Shown here: positions 37,836 through 46,751 of the stretch, in pieces
How the letters are laid out: every line of letters starts with the position of its first letter
Numbering within the stretch: the first letter of the stretch is position 1
From: Fluviirhizobium alvei
Lineage (GTDB): Bacteria; Pseudomonadota; Alphaproteobacteria; Rhizobiales; Rhizobiaceae
NCBI RefSeq assembly: GCF_030551875.1
Contig: NZ_JAUOZU010000008.1
Coordinates: forward strand, 62,001-126,000
Reading direction: 5' to 3'
Length of the DNA stretch: 64,000 bases
The notes under the pieces: generated by a model
Database searches by the model: none
Seen by the model: only the letters and a program-made list of their open reading frames with translations
What the model was told of the DNA's origin: nothing
Translations under genes and position numbers: made by a program

Positions 37836-38813
37836 ATGTCAGCGTCGCTCAAGCATTCCGATATTCATTCGGTACGCGATGCGTCGCGTCGCATGGTCCG
37901 TCACCTCGGCTTCATGCAGCAAACGCTGGCCGGGACCGAGCTTTCGCCGTCGGCGGTACATGCGATCATCGAGATCGGCGCCTCCGGATCGCTGACCGCC
38001 AACCGCCTCGCGCAGATCCTCCTGCTGGAAAAATCGACGGTAAGCCGGCTGCTGGCCCGTCTTCTGGAACGCGGCCTGATCGCCGAAAGCGTCCATGACG
38101 GCGACGGTCGCTCGAAGTTGATTTCCCTGACAGAGGCCGGTCTTGCACTGCTCGCCGATATCGACCGGTTCGCCAATCTGCAGGTCGGAAGAGCGTTGCA
38201 TTCCCTGAATGCCGACAAGCGCCAGGTCGTCGTCGAGGGGCTTGATGCCTATGCCTGCGCGCTCGCGCAAATGCGAGGCGGCGCGCAATTGTATCATCCG
38301 GGGAACGGGCCGACAAATAATGTGGCCGATTCGGAGATTCTCGAGGGCTTTCTGCCGGGTGCGATCGGGCGGATCGCCGAGATGCACGGCCGGTATTATG
38401 CGCGCGCATGGGGCTTTCCGCCGATCTTCGAGGCGAAGGTCGCAGCAGGCCTCGCCGATTTCGTGCCGCGGCTCAAGCGGCCGGCCAACCGGCTGTGGCT
38501 CGCGCTGCAGAACGGCGAGATCAAGGGCTCGGCGGCCATCGACGGCGAGGATCTCGGCGGCGGAAGAGCGCATCTGAGATGGGTGATCGTCGAGCACGAC
38601 CTGCGTGGGACGGGCACGGGGCGACGGCTGGTGGCGGAAGCGGTGAAATTCTGCGACGACCACGGTTTTGCGGAAATCCATCTCTGGACGTTCAGGGGGC
38701 TGGACGCGGCCCGAAAACTCTACGAATCCTTCGGTTTCGAACTGGCCGAGGAATGGGTCGGGGCGCAATGGGGTTTCGAACTGCCGGAACAGCGGTTCGT
38801 AAGGAGAGTGTGA
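37836..38813 (+). CDS. MarR-family regulator fused to a GNAT acetyltransferase
   Basis: The product is 325 aa. Residues about 1-150 form a MarR winged helix (LTANRLAQILLLEKSTVSRLLARLLERGLI, with DGRSKLISLTEAG as the wing), and about 165-325 a GNAT domain with the acetyl-CoA loop VEHDLRGTGTGRRLV. This bifunctional architecture is a recognised family in Proteobacteria; its small-molecule or protein substrate is unknown. A MarR-type dyad lies 13 bp upstream. The stop overlaps the start of the rraB-like gene by one base (TGATG), so they form a two-gene unit. Confidence 0.88.
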   Translation: MSASLKHSDIHSVRDASRRMVRHLGFMQQTLAGTELSPSAVHAIIEIGASGSLTANRLAQILLLEKSTVSRLLARLLERGLIAESVHDGDGRSKLISLTEAGLALLADIDRFANLQVGRALHSLNADKRQVVVEGLDAYACALAQMRGGAQLYHPGNGPTNNVADSEILEGFLPGAIGRIAEMHGRYYARAWGFPPIFEAKVAAGLADFVPRLKRPANRLWLALQNGEIKGSAAIDGEDLGGGRAHLRWVIVEHDLRGTGTGRRLVAEAVKFCDDHGFAEIHLWTFRGLDAARKLYESFGFELAEEWVGAQWGFELPEQRFVRRV

Positions 38814-39169
38814 TGACCGACGGTGAAGATATTCCAGGCGACGCAACCGGCGCTGCGCTGCGCAGGATGCTGGCGAGCGGCGACCGTCTGACGTCGCCGC
38901 GCAACATCGATTTTTCCGTCATTTTTCCTGAAGAGAGCGCAGCGATCTCCTTTTGCGAGCAGGTCGATCGGGAAGGCTTCGTGCCTCGCTATCGAAAATC
39001 CGACGTCGATGAGCGTCTTCCCTGGGATGTCACGGCAACCCGGCACATGGTGCCCCGATATGGAGATATCGTTGCCGTCGAGGATCACCTTCAATCTCTT
39101 GCCGAGCCGCTTGGCGGCGAGATCGATGGTTGGGGTTGTTTTCGTATCGACGAAGGCCAGCCCGAGTAG
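38813..39169 (+). CDS. RraB-family ribonuclease E inhibitor-like protein
   Basis: The product is 118 aa, starting MTDGEDIPGDATGAALRRML. The C-terminal part VEDHLQSLAEPLGGEIDGWG lines up with E. coli RraB (QLMTLAEKF followed by DGWG), and the central DFSVIFPEESAAISFCEQV matches the family's first strand-helix unit. RraB binds RNase E and remodels the degradosome in gammaproteobacteria; the role in this order is inferred. It is translationally coupled to the MarR-GNAT gene, which hints at a shared trigger. Confidence 0.78.
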   Translation: MTDGEDIPGDATGAALRRMLASGDRLTSPRNIDFSVIFPEESAAISFCEQVDREGFVPRYRKSDVDERLPWDVTATRHMVPRYGDIVAVEDHLQSLAEPLGGEIDGWGCFRIDEGQPE

Positions 39170-39266
39170 CGTCCGCAAACAGACCGCGCCTCCCGCTCGT
39201 CGTCGTTTTCGGAAGCGCATTCTTTACCGCTTGTCATTTTCATGACAGGAGGCTAAATATCGCCTT

Positions 39267-39367
39267 GCTCTAACGGGGTGCCCTGTGCCGGAAACGGTGC
39301 TTGGCTGAGAGGTTTTAAACCGACCCGCAGAACCTGATCCGGCTCGTACCGGCGGAGGGATTAGACG
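39267..39367 (+). ncRNA. TPP riboswitch (THI element)
   Basis: The sequence has the conserved blocks GGGGTGC (39275-39281), GGCTGAGA (39303-39310), and ACCTGATCCGG (39332-39342) followed by the GTACCGGCGGAGGGA block (39346-39360). P1 is closed by TCTAA (39269-39273) with TTAGA (39361-39365). It lies 55 bp upstream of thiB. Thiamine pyrophosphate binding normally turns off such transcripts, in this class usually by hiding the ribosome site; here an AAGGAGG follows at 39410-39416. Confidence 0.95.
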
Positions 39368-39421
39368 GCAAATGAAGTCATTCAGCGCCCTATTCCCGTT
39401 TTTTGAAACAAGGAGGCGCTG

Positions 39422-40429
39422 ATGCGCAAGATATCTTTCTATTCCACCCTGCTCGTCGCTCTTGGAACCGTTTCGCCAGCCCTATCGGCTGACAAGGTTC
39501 TGACGGTCTATACTTACGAAAGCTTCACCTCGGAATGGGGCCCGGGTCCCAAGGTTGAGGCTGCGTTTGAAAAGGAATGCGGCTGCGATCTCAAGTTCGT
39601 CAGCCTCGCCGATGGCGTCGCACTTCTGACCCGGCTGAAGATGGAGGGCGAAAAGTCGCCGGCCGATATCGTGCTTGGGCTCGATAACAACCTGATCGCC
39701 GAAGCCAAGGAAACCGGTCTGTTTGCCGAGCATGGACTGACGACCGAAGGCCTCACGATCCCCGGTGGTTTCGCCGATCCGGTCTTCATCCCATACGACT
39801 ATGGCCACTTCGCCGTGATCTACAATTCATCGGCGCTACAAAACCCGCCGAAGAGCCTTGCCGAACTGGTCGAAGGTGATCCGGAGCAAAAGATCGTGAT
39901 TGAAGATCCGCGGACCTCGACCCCCGGTCTCGGTCTGCTCGTCTGGATGAAGGCGGTCTATGGTGACAAGGCGGGCGAGGCCTGGACGAAACTCTCCAGG
40001 CGCATTCTTACCGTCACGCCCGGCTGGTCGGAAGCCTATGGGCTTTTCACCCGTGGAGAGGCGTCCATGGTGCTCTCCTATACGACATCGCCGGCTTACC
40101 ATGTGATTGCCGAGAAGGTGGAAACCTACAAGGCGGCCGAATTTGCCGAGGGGCATCCGATCCAGATCGAGGTGGCCGGTATCGTCAAGTCAAGCCACGA
40201 TCCGGATCTTGCGAAGGACTTTCTCAGCTTCATGATGAGCCCGGCCTTTCAGGATATCATTCCGGAAAACAACTGGATGATGCCGGCGGGCAAAACAAGC
40301 GCGCCGCTCAACGCTGCCTTTGATGCGCTCGTCCACCCGGCCAAGACACTGACCATCGATCCCGAAACCATTGCGGCCAACCGCAAGGCCTGGATCGATG
40401 AATGGCTGGCCGCACTGGCCAAGAAGTAA
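39422..40429 (+). CDS. thiB: Thiamine ABC transporter, substrate-binding protein
   Basis: The product is 335 aa with a signal peptide ending near SPALSADK. The mature start [18 protein letters not shown] and the motif [24 protein letters not shown] are characteristic of ThiB/TbpA, the periplasmic binder of thiamine and its phosphates. The AAGGAGG ribosome site lies 6 bp upstream of the ATG. It is the first gene after a TPP riboswitch and is followed by its permease and ATPase, so uptake is shut off when thiamine pyrophosphate is abundant. Confidence 0.93.
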   Translation: MRKISFYSTLLVALGTVSPALSADKVLTVYTYESFTSEWGPGPKVEAAFEKECGCDLKFVSLADGVALLTRLKMEGEKSPADIVLGLDNNLIAEAKETGLFAEHGLTTEGLTIPGGFADPVFIPYDYGHFAVIYNSSALQNPPKSLAELVEGDPEQKIVIEDPRTSTPGLGLLVWMKAVYGDKAGEAWTKLSRRILTVTPGWSEAYGLFTRGEASMVLSYTTSPAYHVIAEKVETYKAAEFAEGHPIQIEVAGIVKSSHDPDLAKDFLSFMMSPAFQDIIPENNWMMPAGKTSAPLNAAFDALVHPAKTLTIDPETIAANRKAWIDEWLAALAKK

Positions 40430-40438
40430 GAGGAAGCT

Positions 40439-42028
40439 ATGCTTCGGCGGCCAGTACAGATTCTTGGTCTTCTGGCCGTCGGTTTCATGATCGGCTTTGC
40501 GGGCCTCGCCTTTGCCGCCTTGCTGGCGCGCACCGGCGGTGGCGATGCCTTGCCTCCCCTCTCCTATCTCGGTGGTATCCTCGGCTTCACGCTCAAACAG
40601 GCTGGTCTTTCCGTGCTGCTGTCAGTGGCCGGGGCTCTGCCTGTGGCGCTCGCGATGGCCCGGTTCCGGCACTTTCCTGGTCGGGGTCTGGTGATCGCAC
40701 TGATGCTCGTGCCACTCGGCTTGCCTGTTTTGCCCGGCATCTTCGGGATTCTGGAAATCTGGGGCCGGCAGGGTAGCCTCAACCAGCTCCTTCAGGCGTT
40801 CGGCCTGCCCCCCTTCTCTCCCTACGGGCTTTCCGGAATTCTGCTGGCGCATGTCTTCTTCAACCTGCCGCTGGCGGCGCGATTGCTTCTTGTGGCGCTC
40901 GATGCGATCCCGGCGCAGCAATGGCGGTTGGCCGCCAGCCTTGATCTCCAGCGCCTGAGCCTGTTCCGTTTCGTGGAGTGGCCAGCCATGCTGCGGGTGT
41001 TGCCGGGTATTGCCGGGCTTATCTTCATGCTCTGCATGACAAGTTTCACCATTGTCCTGACGCTCGGTGGCGGACCCTCGACCTCGACCCTCGAAGTGGC
41101 GCTTTATCAGGCGCTGAAATTCGAGTTTGATCCGGCGCGTGCCGCAATCCTCATTCTGTTGCAACTGGTCCTGACAATCGCCGTCTTCCGGCTGCTGGCG
41201 CTGTTTTCGAGACCGGAGACAGAAAAGGTGGCGCAGGCCGGCGCTTCTTTCATTGGCCTTCCTGCAGGGTGGGTCGAACGCACAGGCTTCACAACCGTGC
41301 TCGTTGCATTTGTGGGTCTGGTAGCGGCACCCCTGCTCGCGATTTTCTTTTTCGGCCTTCGATCGGGCCTGCAATCGTTGTTCACGCAGCCGGTCTTCTG
41401 GCAGGCGCTTGGCACCAGCTTGACGATTGCGCTCGGTGCCGGACTTTTATCGGCATCCCTGACCGTGGCGATCGCCTATGCGGCGCAGGATGCGCGCATG
41501 CGATGGGCAAAATCCCTCGTTCTCCTCTATCGTTTACCGGATCTGATGCTGGTGCTGCCGCCCTTGGCGCTCGGCTCCGGTTGGTTCCTCATCCTGCTGG
41601 CGGTCGATCTCGCAGATCATCTGGCGCCGCTGGTCGTGCTGGTGATCAACGCGCTGATGGCGATGCCCTTTGCCATGCGGCTTGTGGGCCCGGCAATCGC
41701 CACCCATCTCGAACGCACGGATCGCCTGGCGCAGAGCCTCGACATTCGTGGTGTTAGCCGGCTTAAGATTATCGACTGGCCCGTGCTGCGCCAACCAGTT
41801 CTGGCAGGTCTCGGCTTTGCGATGGCGCTGTCGCTCGGTGATCTTGGCGCGATCGCGCTCTTTTCCAGCGATGGCTTCATCACGCTTCCTTCTCTCCTCT
41901 ATGCGCGACTCGGAAGCTACCGTTCCGGTGATGCTGCAGGTCTGTCGCTGATCCTCGCCGGCCTCAGCCTGCTCCTGATGGTGCCGGCCCTGATGCGCGA
42001 ACGTACAAAACCCGGAGAATTCCGATGA
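40439..42028 (+). CDS. thiP: Thiamine ABC transporter, permease
   Basis: The product is 529 aa with about twelve membrane segments, two fused permease halves of the FbpB/ThiP type. Each half carries an EAA-like loop: DLQRLSLFRFVEWPAMLR near residue 180 and DIRGVSRLKIIDWPVLR near residue 440. It forms the inner-membrane channel for thiamine uptake. The start is 9 bp after the thiB stop, and the 3' end overlaps thiQ by 4 bp (ATGA), so the three genes are one operon. Confidence 0.92.
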   Translation: MLRRPVQILGLLAVGFMIGFAGLAFAALLARTGGGDALPPLSYLGGILGFTLKQAGLSVLLSVAGALPVALAMARFRHFPGRGLVIALMLVPLGLPVLPGIFGILEIWGRQGSLNQLLQAFGLPPFSPYGLSGILLAHVFFNLPLAARLLLVALDAIPAQQWRLAASLDLQRLSLFRFVEWPAMLRVLPGIAGLIFMLCMTSFTIVLTLGGGPSTSTLEVALYQALKFEFDPARAAILILLQLVLTIAVFRLLALFSRPETEKVAQAGASFIGLPAGWVERTGFTTVLVAFVGLVAAPLLAIFFFGLRSGLQSLFTQPVFWQALGTSLTIALGAGLLSASLTVAIAYAAQDARMRWAKSLVLLYRLPDLMLVLPPLALGSGWFLILLAVDLADHLAPLVVLVINALMAMPFAMRLVGPAIATHLERTDRLAQSLDIRGVSRLKIIDWPVLRQPVLAGLGFAMALSLGDLGAIALFSSDGFITLPSLLYARLGSYRSGDAAGLSLILAGLSLLLMVPALMRERTKPGEFR

Positions 42029-42720
42029 GCCCTGCCCTCAAAGCCGACGATCTGACCATTCATTATGAAGGTCGTGCTTTCCGTTACAGCTTTTCGGTTT
42101 CGTCTCCCGGGCTGGTGGCGGTCACCGGTCCGTCCGGTGCGGGAAAATCGACCCTCTTCCAGATCCTGAGCGGATTTGCGACGCCGGAAACCGGAACCCT
42201 CCGCTTTGGCGAGCAGGACCTGACAGATTTGCCGCCCGGGAAACGGCCGGTCACGCTCGTCTTCCAGGATCATAACCTGTTTGCCCATCTTGATGTCTTT
42301 ACCAATGTCGCGCTTGGCCTGGCACCTGATCTCAGGCTCGGAGCCGGACAGAAAGAGGCGGTCGAGGCAGCGCTTGACCGTGTCGGATTAGGCGGATTCT
42401 CCAAACGTATGCCGGAAGCGCTATCCGGCGGTGAAAAGCAGCGTGTGGCCTTTGCCCGCGCGCTAGTCCGCAAACGCCCCCTTCTTCTGCTCGACGAGCC
42501 CTTCGCCAGTCTCGATCCGGACCTCAGGCTTTCGATGGGATCGTTGCTTCTCGATATGGTCCGCGATGGAAACATGCTGGCACTGATGATCTCGCATGAT
42601 CGAACCGAAGTGCGCCGGTTTGCCGACCATGTGATCGCGATCGAGGACGGAAAAGTGACCTATTGCGGACCGACAGCGGCCTGGTATTTGCCAGGCGAAC
42701 CGCCGGAACCGGAAAGTTGA
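42025..42720 (+). CDS. thiQ: Thiamine ABC transporter, ATP-binding protein
   Basis: The product is 231 aa. Walker A GPSGAGKST is at residues 35-43, followed by the Q-loop FQDHNLF, the signature LSGGEKQRVAFARAL, and Walker B LLLLDEPFASLDP. It energises ThiBP-mediated thiamine uptake. The operon order thiB-thiP-thiQ behind a TPP riboswitch confirms the substrate. The ATG overlaps the thiP stop. Confidence 0.93.
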   Translation: MSPALKADDLTIHYEGRAFRYSFSVSSPGLVAVTGPSGAGKSTLFQILSGFATPETGTLRFGEQDLTDLPPGKRPVTLVFQDHNLFAHLDVFTNVALGLAPDLRLGAGQKEAVEAALDRVGLGGFSKRMPEALSGGEKQRVAFARALVRKRPLLLLDEPFASLDPDLRLSMGSLLLDMVRDGNMLALMISHDRTEVRRFADHVIAIEDGKVTYCGPTAAWYLPGEPPEPES

Positions 42721-42826
42721 TCTTGAAATAGACTGATTTCAGAACGATCTTTGCCTCATTCCGGCGCCAATTTGTGCTATGCAAAATCCGACGAAATCGG
42801 ATAAGGGTGAGCCGCGCTAGAGTATC

Positions 42827-44401
42827 ATGGCGAGACGGATGAAGGACGCAATCTCAGGCAACCACTGCGCCACCGTTTCCGCTGCCGGCCTCGCTCCACT
42901 GGGGCCAGCCCGGCGGCGCGTTCATCCGTGGTTGAAATTTCCCGCCCGAGTCGCCTCTGTAGGCTTGGCATTTATATTTCTCGCCGGCTGCCAGTCGCTG
43001 CTTGATCAGAGCTATGAAGCCGAGATCGCGCCATCAAAATCGCCACAGATCGTTGATGAGGTGCAGAAGAATGATCCGCGCGCCGAAATGGGTGCACGCG
43101 AACATCCGCGCATCGTTGCGAGCTACGGCGGCGAATATCGCGATCTCAAGACGGAACAACTCGTTGCGCGCATCACCGGCGCGCTGACGCTTGTTTCGGA
43201 AAATCCCGCACAATCCTATCGCATCACCATTCTCAACTCGCCGGCAATCAATGCGTTTGCGCTGCCGGGGGGCTATGTCTACGTCACCCGCGGTCTTTTG
43301 GCGCTCGCGACGGATGCCAGCGAAGTGGCTGCCGTGCTTAGCCATGAAATGGCGCATGTGACGGCCAATCACGGTATCGAGCGCCAGCAGCGCGAGGAAG
43401 CCGAAGTGATTGCCAGCCGCGTCGTCACCGAAGTTCTGTCTTCGGAGCTCGCCGGTAAGCAGGCACTTGCACGTTCGAAACTGCGGCTCGCTGCCTTCTC
43501 TCGCAACCAGGAGCTCCAGGCCGACGTCATTGGCGTGCGGATGCTGGGCGAAGCGGGCTATGATCCCTATGCAGCGGCGCGCTTCCTCGATTCGATGGGC
43601 GCTTATGGCCGCTTCATGGCGGCCGACCTGGATGCGGATCCGACAATGGACTTCCTGTCCAGCCATCCGTCCACGCCACAGCGTGTCGATCTTGCGCGCC
43701 GCCATGCGCGCCAGTTCGGCATGGAAGGTCAAGCCGGCGACCGGGGTCGCGACTATTATCTCGACGGTATCGACGGATTGCTGTTCGGCGACAGCCCGCA
43801 GGAAGGCTATGTCCGCGGACGCACGTTCCTGCACGGCAATCTCGGCATCCGGTTCGAGGTTCCGCAGGGCTTCAGCATCGACAACAAGGCCGAAGCCGTC
43901 ATGGCAACTGGTCCGAACGATATCGCGGTGCGGTTCGACCTCGTCGATGACAAGGCGGGCGGCAGCCTGACCGACTACATCGCCAGCGGCTGGGTTACCG
44001 GGTTGCGACCCGAAACGATCCGCTCGACTTTCGTGAACGGCATGCCGGCGGCGGTGGCCAACGCTTCCGCCGACAAGTGGGATTTCGACGTGACGGTCAT
44101 CCGCAGCGGACCGCAGATCTACCGGTTCCTGACAGCAGTGCCGAAAGGCAATATTGCGGCGCTTGAGGCGACCGCCAATCAGCTTCGCGGCTCTTTCCGG
44201 CGCATGAGCCCGACGGAAGCCGCCAATCTGAAGCCGTTGCGCATCCGTGTCGTCGTGGTCAAGCCCGGTGATACGTTGCAGACGCTGGCGGACAAGATGC
44301 TGGGGACCGATCGCAAGGTCGAACTGTTCCGTCTGCTCAACGGCCTGCCGATTGCAGCGAGCCTGAAACCCGGCGACCGGGTGAAGATCGTCGCCGAGTA
44401 A
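42827..44401 (+). CDS. M48-family metalloprotease lipoprotein with LysM-like C-terminus
   Basis: The product is 524 aa. A signal region with lipobox FLAGC places the acylated cysteine near residue 55; the N-terminal part before it is unusually long, so an internal start is possible. The zinc motif HEMAH is at 173-177, with the third ligand region NQELQADVIGVRML. The C-terminal VVKPGDTLQTLADKMLGTD resembles a LysM-type module. Family members such as BepA and LoiP act in outer-membrane quality control. It ends 3 bp from the convergent AlkC-like gene. Confidence 0.83.
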   Translation: MARRMKDAISGNHCATVSAAGLAPLGPARRRVHPWLKFPARVASVGLAFIFLAGCQSLLDQSYEAEIAPSKSPQIVDEVQKNDPRAEMGAREHPRIVASYGGEYRDLKTEQLVARITGALTLVSENPAQSYRITILNSPAINAFALPGGYVYVTRGLLALATDASEVAAVLSHEMAHVTANHGIERQQREEAEVIASRVVTEVLSSELAGKQALARSKLRLAAFSRNQELQADVIGVRMLGEAGYDPYAAARFLDSMGAYGRFMAADLDADPTMDFLSSHPSTPQRVDLARRHARQFGMEGQAGDRGRDYYLDGIDGLLFGDSPQEGYVRGRTFLHGNLGIRFEVPQGFSIDNKAEAVMATGPNDIAVRFDLVDDKAGGSLTDYIASGWVTGLRPETIRSTFVNGMPAAVANASADKWDFDVTVIRSGPQIYRFLTAVPKGNIAALEATANQLRGSFRRMSPTEAANLKPLRIRVVVVKPGDTLQTLADKMLGTDRKVELFRLLNGLPIAASLKPGDRVKIVAE

Positions 44402-44404
44402 CGT

Positions 44405-45526
44405 CTAGATTTCGAGTTCGAACACCACGGCTGGCGTATCGATGCCGTTGATCCTTATCTGCAATTGGTGTTCTCCGGGATAGTATCGACGGGTTGTGAT
44501 CGGCCGGAACGCATGGCTGCGGCGAAAGCACCGTTTCTCTAAGGGTGCGAGGGTCCATTCTCCGCCCTTGAAAACCTTTGTCGAGAGGCTCCCATTCGCC
44601 CTACGGAGATGGATGACGTAATCGACACTCACGCTGGCCGGGCGGTCGGCGATGGATTGCAGCTCGATCGCAAAATCCAGATTGCCGGGAAACCGGACAA
44701 GGGTGCCCTTGAGTTCCAGCGGGCCGTACCGCACCTGTCCGGGCTCTTTGCCGAACAGGGCGAGTGCCTGCGGATCGCCCTTCTTGATCAAGGTTCGCAG
44801 GCCGTGCCGCAGGAGGGATCGCCGTTCGTCGGTCGCTCCCGCCATCCAGGCCTCTGCCCTTTCGACGACCAGATCTGGATGATCTTTCGAGATATCATTG
44901 AGATGATTGGCGACGGATCGGCGAACATATTGGTCCGGGTCGTCTTTCAACCGTTCGAGCAGATCGAGACCGGGGCTAGGATCGGCAATCAGGCTCGGCA
45001 ATTGCATCGCCCAAGGCAATCGCGGTCGCGCTCCTTCAGACACTAACCGACGGACATGCCGGTTCGGGTCGCCTGTCCAACCGGCCATGATGGAAATGGC
45101 CCGTTCCGGATCCTGACGGAGGCAGTAGCGTATGCCGAATTCCGAGCTGAAACGCTGTGTCATCACCTTGAGCGAATGCATCGCCGCATCGAAGTTCGTC
45201 AGGCAGCGCTGACCAACCAGAAGGGTCAGCGGCATCACGGCCCAGCCGCAGAGACCCTTTTCGTCGGACCCCTCGTCATGATGGTCAAGCCCGTCCGGAT
45301 GAAGCATCGCCTCAAGAATTGCCAGACGCTCGCCTGCATCGTTCGGCAAGACCTCGTGAAGCCGGTCGGCGATCCATTGCGCACGTGCCTTCAGTTCGAG
45401 TGCTGGAAATGCATCGATGATCGAATGGAACAGACGGTGTGAATCGGTTGCGGGTAGCTGCCGCGCCAGGTGGTACACCATCCAGCGAACCAGTTCTTCC
45501 GAAAAGAGGTTTTTGAGCGGCTCCAT
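44405..45526 (-). CDS. AlkC-like DNA alkylation repair protein
   Basis: The product is 373 aa from the ATG at 45526, beginning MEPLKNLFSEELVRWMVYHL, the AlkC opening; the frame continues to 45586 without a ribosome site. HEAT-type helical repeats are visible (DPNRHVRRLVSEGARPRLPW and DPDQYVRRSVANHLNDISKD). A C-terminal beta domain of about 110 residues follows, as in the AlkC subclass. AlkC/AlkD glycosylases remove N3- and N7-alkylpurines by an unusual non-base-flipping mode. It is transcribed one base from, and in the same direction as, the ABM-like gene upstream. Confidence 0.82.
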   Translation of the reverse strand: MEPLKNLFSEELVRWMVYHLARQLPATDSHRLFHSIIDAFPALELKARAQWIADRLHEVLPNDAGERLAILEAMLHPDGLDHHDEGSDEKGLCGWAVMPLTLLVGQRCLTNFDAAMHSLKVMTQRFSSEFGIRYCLRQDPERAISIMAGWTGDPNRHVRRLVSEGARPRLPWAMQLPSLIADPSPGLDLLERLKDDPDQYVRRSVANHLNDISKDHPDLVVERAEAWMAGATDERRSLLRHGLRTLIKKGDPQALALFGKEPGQVRYGPLELKGTLVRFPGNLDFAIELQSIADRPASVSVDYVIHLRRANGSLSTKVFKGGEWTLAPLEKRCFRRSHAFRPITTRRYYPGEHQLQIRINGIDTPAVVFELEI

Positions 45527-45527
45527 C

Positions 45528-45854
45528 TCAGTGCGCCGGATAGTCTGCGAGCAGCTGGAACAGGCGCACGCCGGAATGCGGATCATCGTCCGACATGTCC
45601 ATGAGGCCGAAGTAATCTCTACATTCCACTGATTCCGAAGCCTGTTTCATCGCGGCATCCGCATGGATGCTGCTCTGCCAGTGAACGAGGTCCATATAGC
45701 TTCCGTCATCCGCCTTCATCAGTTCGCGACCGAGAAAGCCCGGGACCCTATCGAGGAACGCGCGCTGAAATCGCTCCGATGTTTCGACCAATCTGGCCTC
45801 GTCAATGCCGTCCTTGAGCTTGATCCGCGCCAGTTCAATGATTGTGTCTTGCAT
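45528..45854 (-). CDS. Small dimeric alpha-beta-barrel (ABM-like) protein
   Basis: The product is 108 aa from the ATG at 45854, preceded by GGAG at 6-bp spacing. The pattern IIELARIKLKDGIDEARLVETSERFQ, then GFLGRELMKADDGSYMDLVHWQS, fits the ferredoxin-like antibiotic biosynthesis monooxygenase/stress-response fold, but no catalytic residues are diagnostic. Function unknown. It ends one base before the AlkC-like start and is divergent from a WYL-domain regulator 65 bp away, which may control it. This would pair it with DNA-damage repair. Confidence 0.6.
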   Translation of the reverse strand: MQDTIIELARIKLKDGIDEARLVETSERFQRAFLDRVPGFLGRELMKADDGSYMDLVHWQSSIHADAAMKQASESVECRDYFGLMDMSDDDPHSGVRLFQLLADYPAH

Positions 45855-45919
45855 GTGTGGCTCCTTTTCACGTGACAAGACCTATCGGAAAATAAGCCAT
45901 TTCGTGTCATATTTGTCAG

Positions 45920-46654
45920 ATGAAACAGTCCGATAGCACCCGCCTTGCGCGGCTTGATATCATAACGGCCCGGTTGAAGGGCGACGATCCGTTGACGATC
46001 GAGGATCTGGCGCGCGAGATGCGCGTGAGCATCCGCACGATCGCGCGCGATATCGCATTGTTGCGGGAGCGGGGCCTGCCGATTGAAGCCGATCGTGGGC
46101 GCGGCGGCGGCATTCGTCTGCCGCGTCACTGGGGTGTCGGTCGTCTGAGCCTTACCCATCGGGAGGCGGTGGAACTGCTGATCAGCCTCGCAATCGCCGA
46201 GCAATTGCCGTTCCCCTGGCTGATCACCAGTCTTTCCTCGATCCGCAGCAAGATTGCGGCTTCCTTTTCGCCCTCCTTCAAGGACAGGATTTCCAGCCTC
46301 CGTAGCCGGATTCTGATCGGCAATGCGGCATCGACTTCGGTGCTGCAGACTTTCTCCGGGCTGAATGACACTGTCAGCGATGCCGTGCTGTCCGGATTTC
46401 TCGAGCAGCGGATCGTCGAGTTCAGCTATCGCGACGTCGAAGGCCGCCTGTCGCATCGCAGGATCGAACCGCAATTGCTGCTGCTCAATGTGCCGGTCTG
46501 GTATGTCATCGCCTGGGATCATGGCCGACAGGCGGTCCGTAGTTTTCGCTGTGATCGGATTCAGAAAGCTTCGGTGGCCGACGAAAATTTCTTCCTGCGT
46601 CCGGCCGCTGTGTTCGCCGATGCGATCGCCGATATCGATGCCATCCGCCCCTGA
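45920..46654 (+). CDS. YafY-type HTH/WYL-domain transcriptional regulator
   Basis: The product is 244 aa. The N-terminal HTH_11 domain reads TIEDLAREMRVSIRTIARDIALLRE, and residues GRGGGIRLPRHWG are the family wing. The C-terminal WYL domain contains FSYRDVEGRLSHRRIEPQLL and VPVWYVIAWDHGRQAVRSFRCDRI, where the usual WYL triad reads WYV. WYL domains sense nucleic-acid or nucleotide ligands. No ribosome site precedes the ATG, so it may be leaderless or weakly translated. It is divergent from the ABM-like/AlkC-like pair, its likely target. Confidence 0.85.
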   Translation: MKQSDSTRLARLDIITARLKGDDPLTIEDLAREMRVSIRTIARDIALLRERGLPIEADRGRGGGIRLPRHWGVGRLSLTHREAVELLISLAIAEQLPFPWLITSLSSIRSKIAASFSPSFKDRISSLRSRILIGNAASTSVLQTFSGLNDTVSDAVLSGFLEQRIVEFSYRDVEGRLSHRRIEPQLLLLNVPVWYVIAWDHGRQAVRSFRCDRIQKASVADENFFLRPAAVFADAIADIDAIRP

Positions 46655-46751
46655 TGGCCAGATATCAGTTCCCGTGATCGGCTCTTCAACAAATGTCACT
46701 TTTCGTTTTGTTTTTCCTGTCTATCTTGCAACTTGAAAAGGCGAGGCCAGC

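Noticed and set aside
45867-45880. CACGTG palindrome tested as a further parS site
   Set aside because: Outside the central hexamer it departs from parS at several arm positions, so ParB recognition is unlikely.
45719-46699. Minus-strand open frame of 326 codons opposite the WYL regulator
   Set aside because: Overlaps the WYL and ABM-like genes; the translation has no family features, whereas both overlapped genes do.
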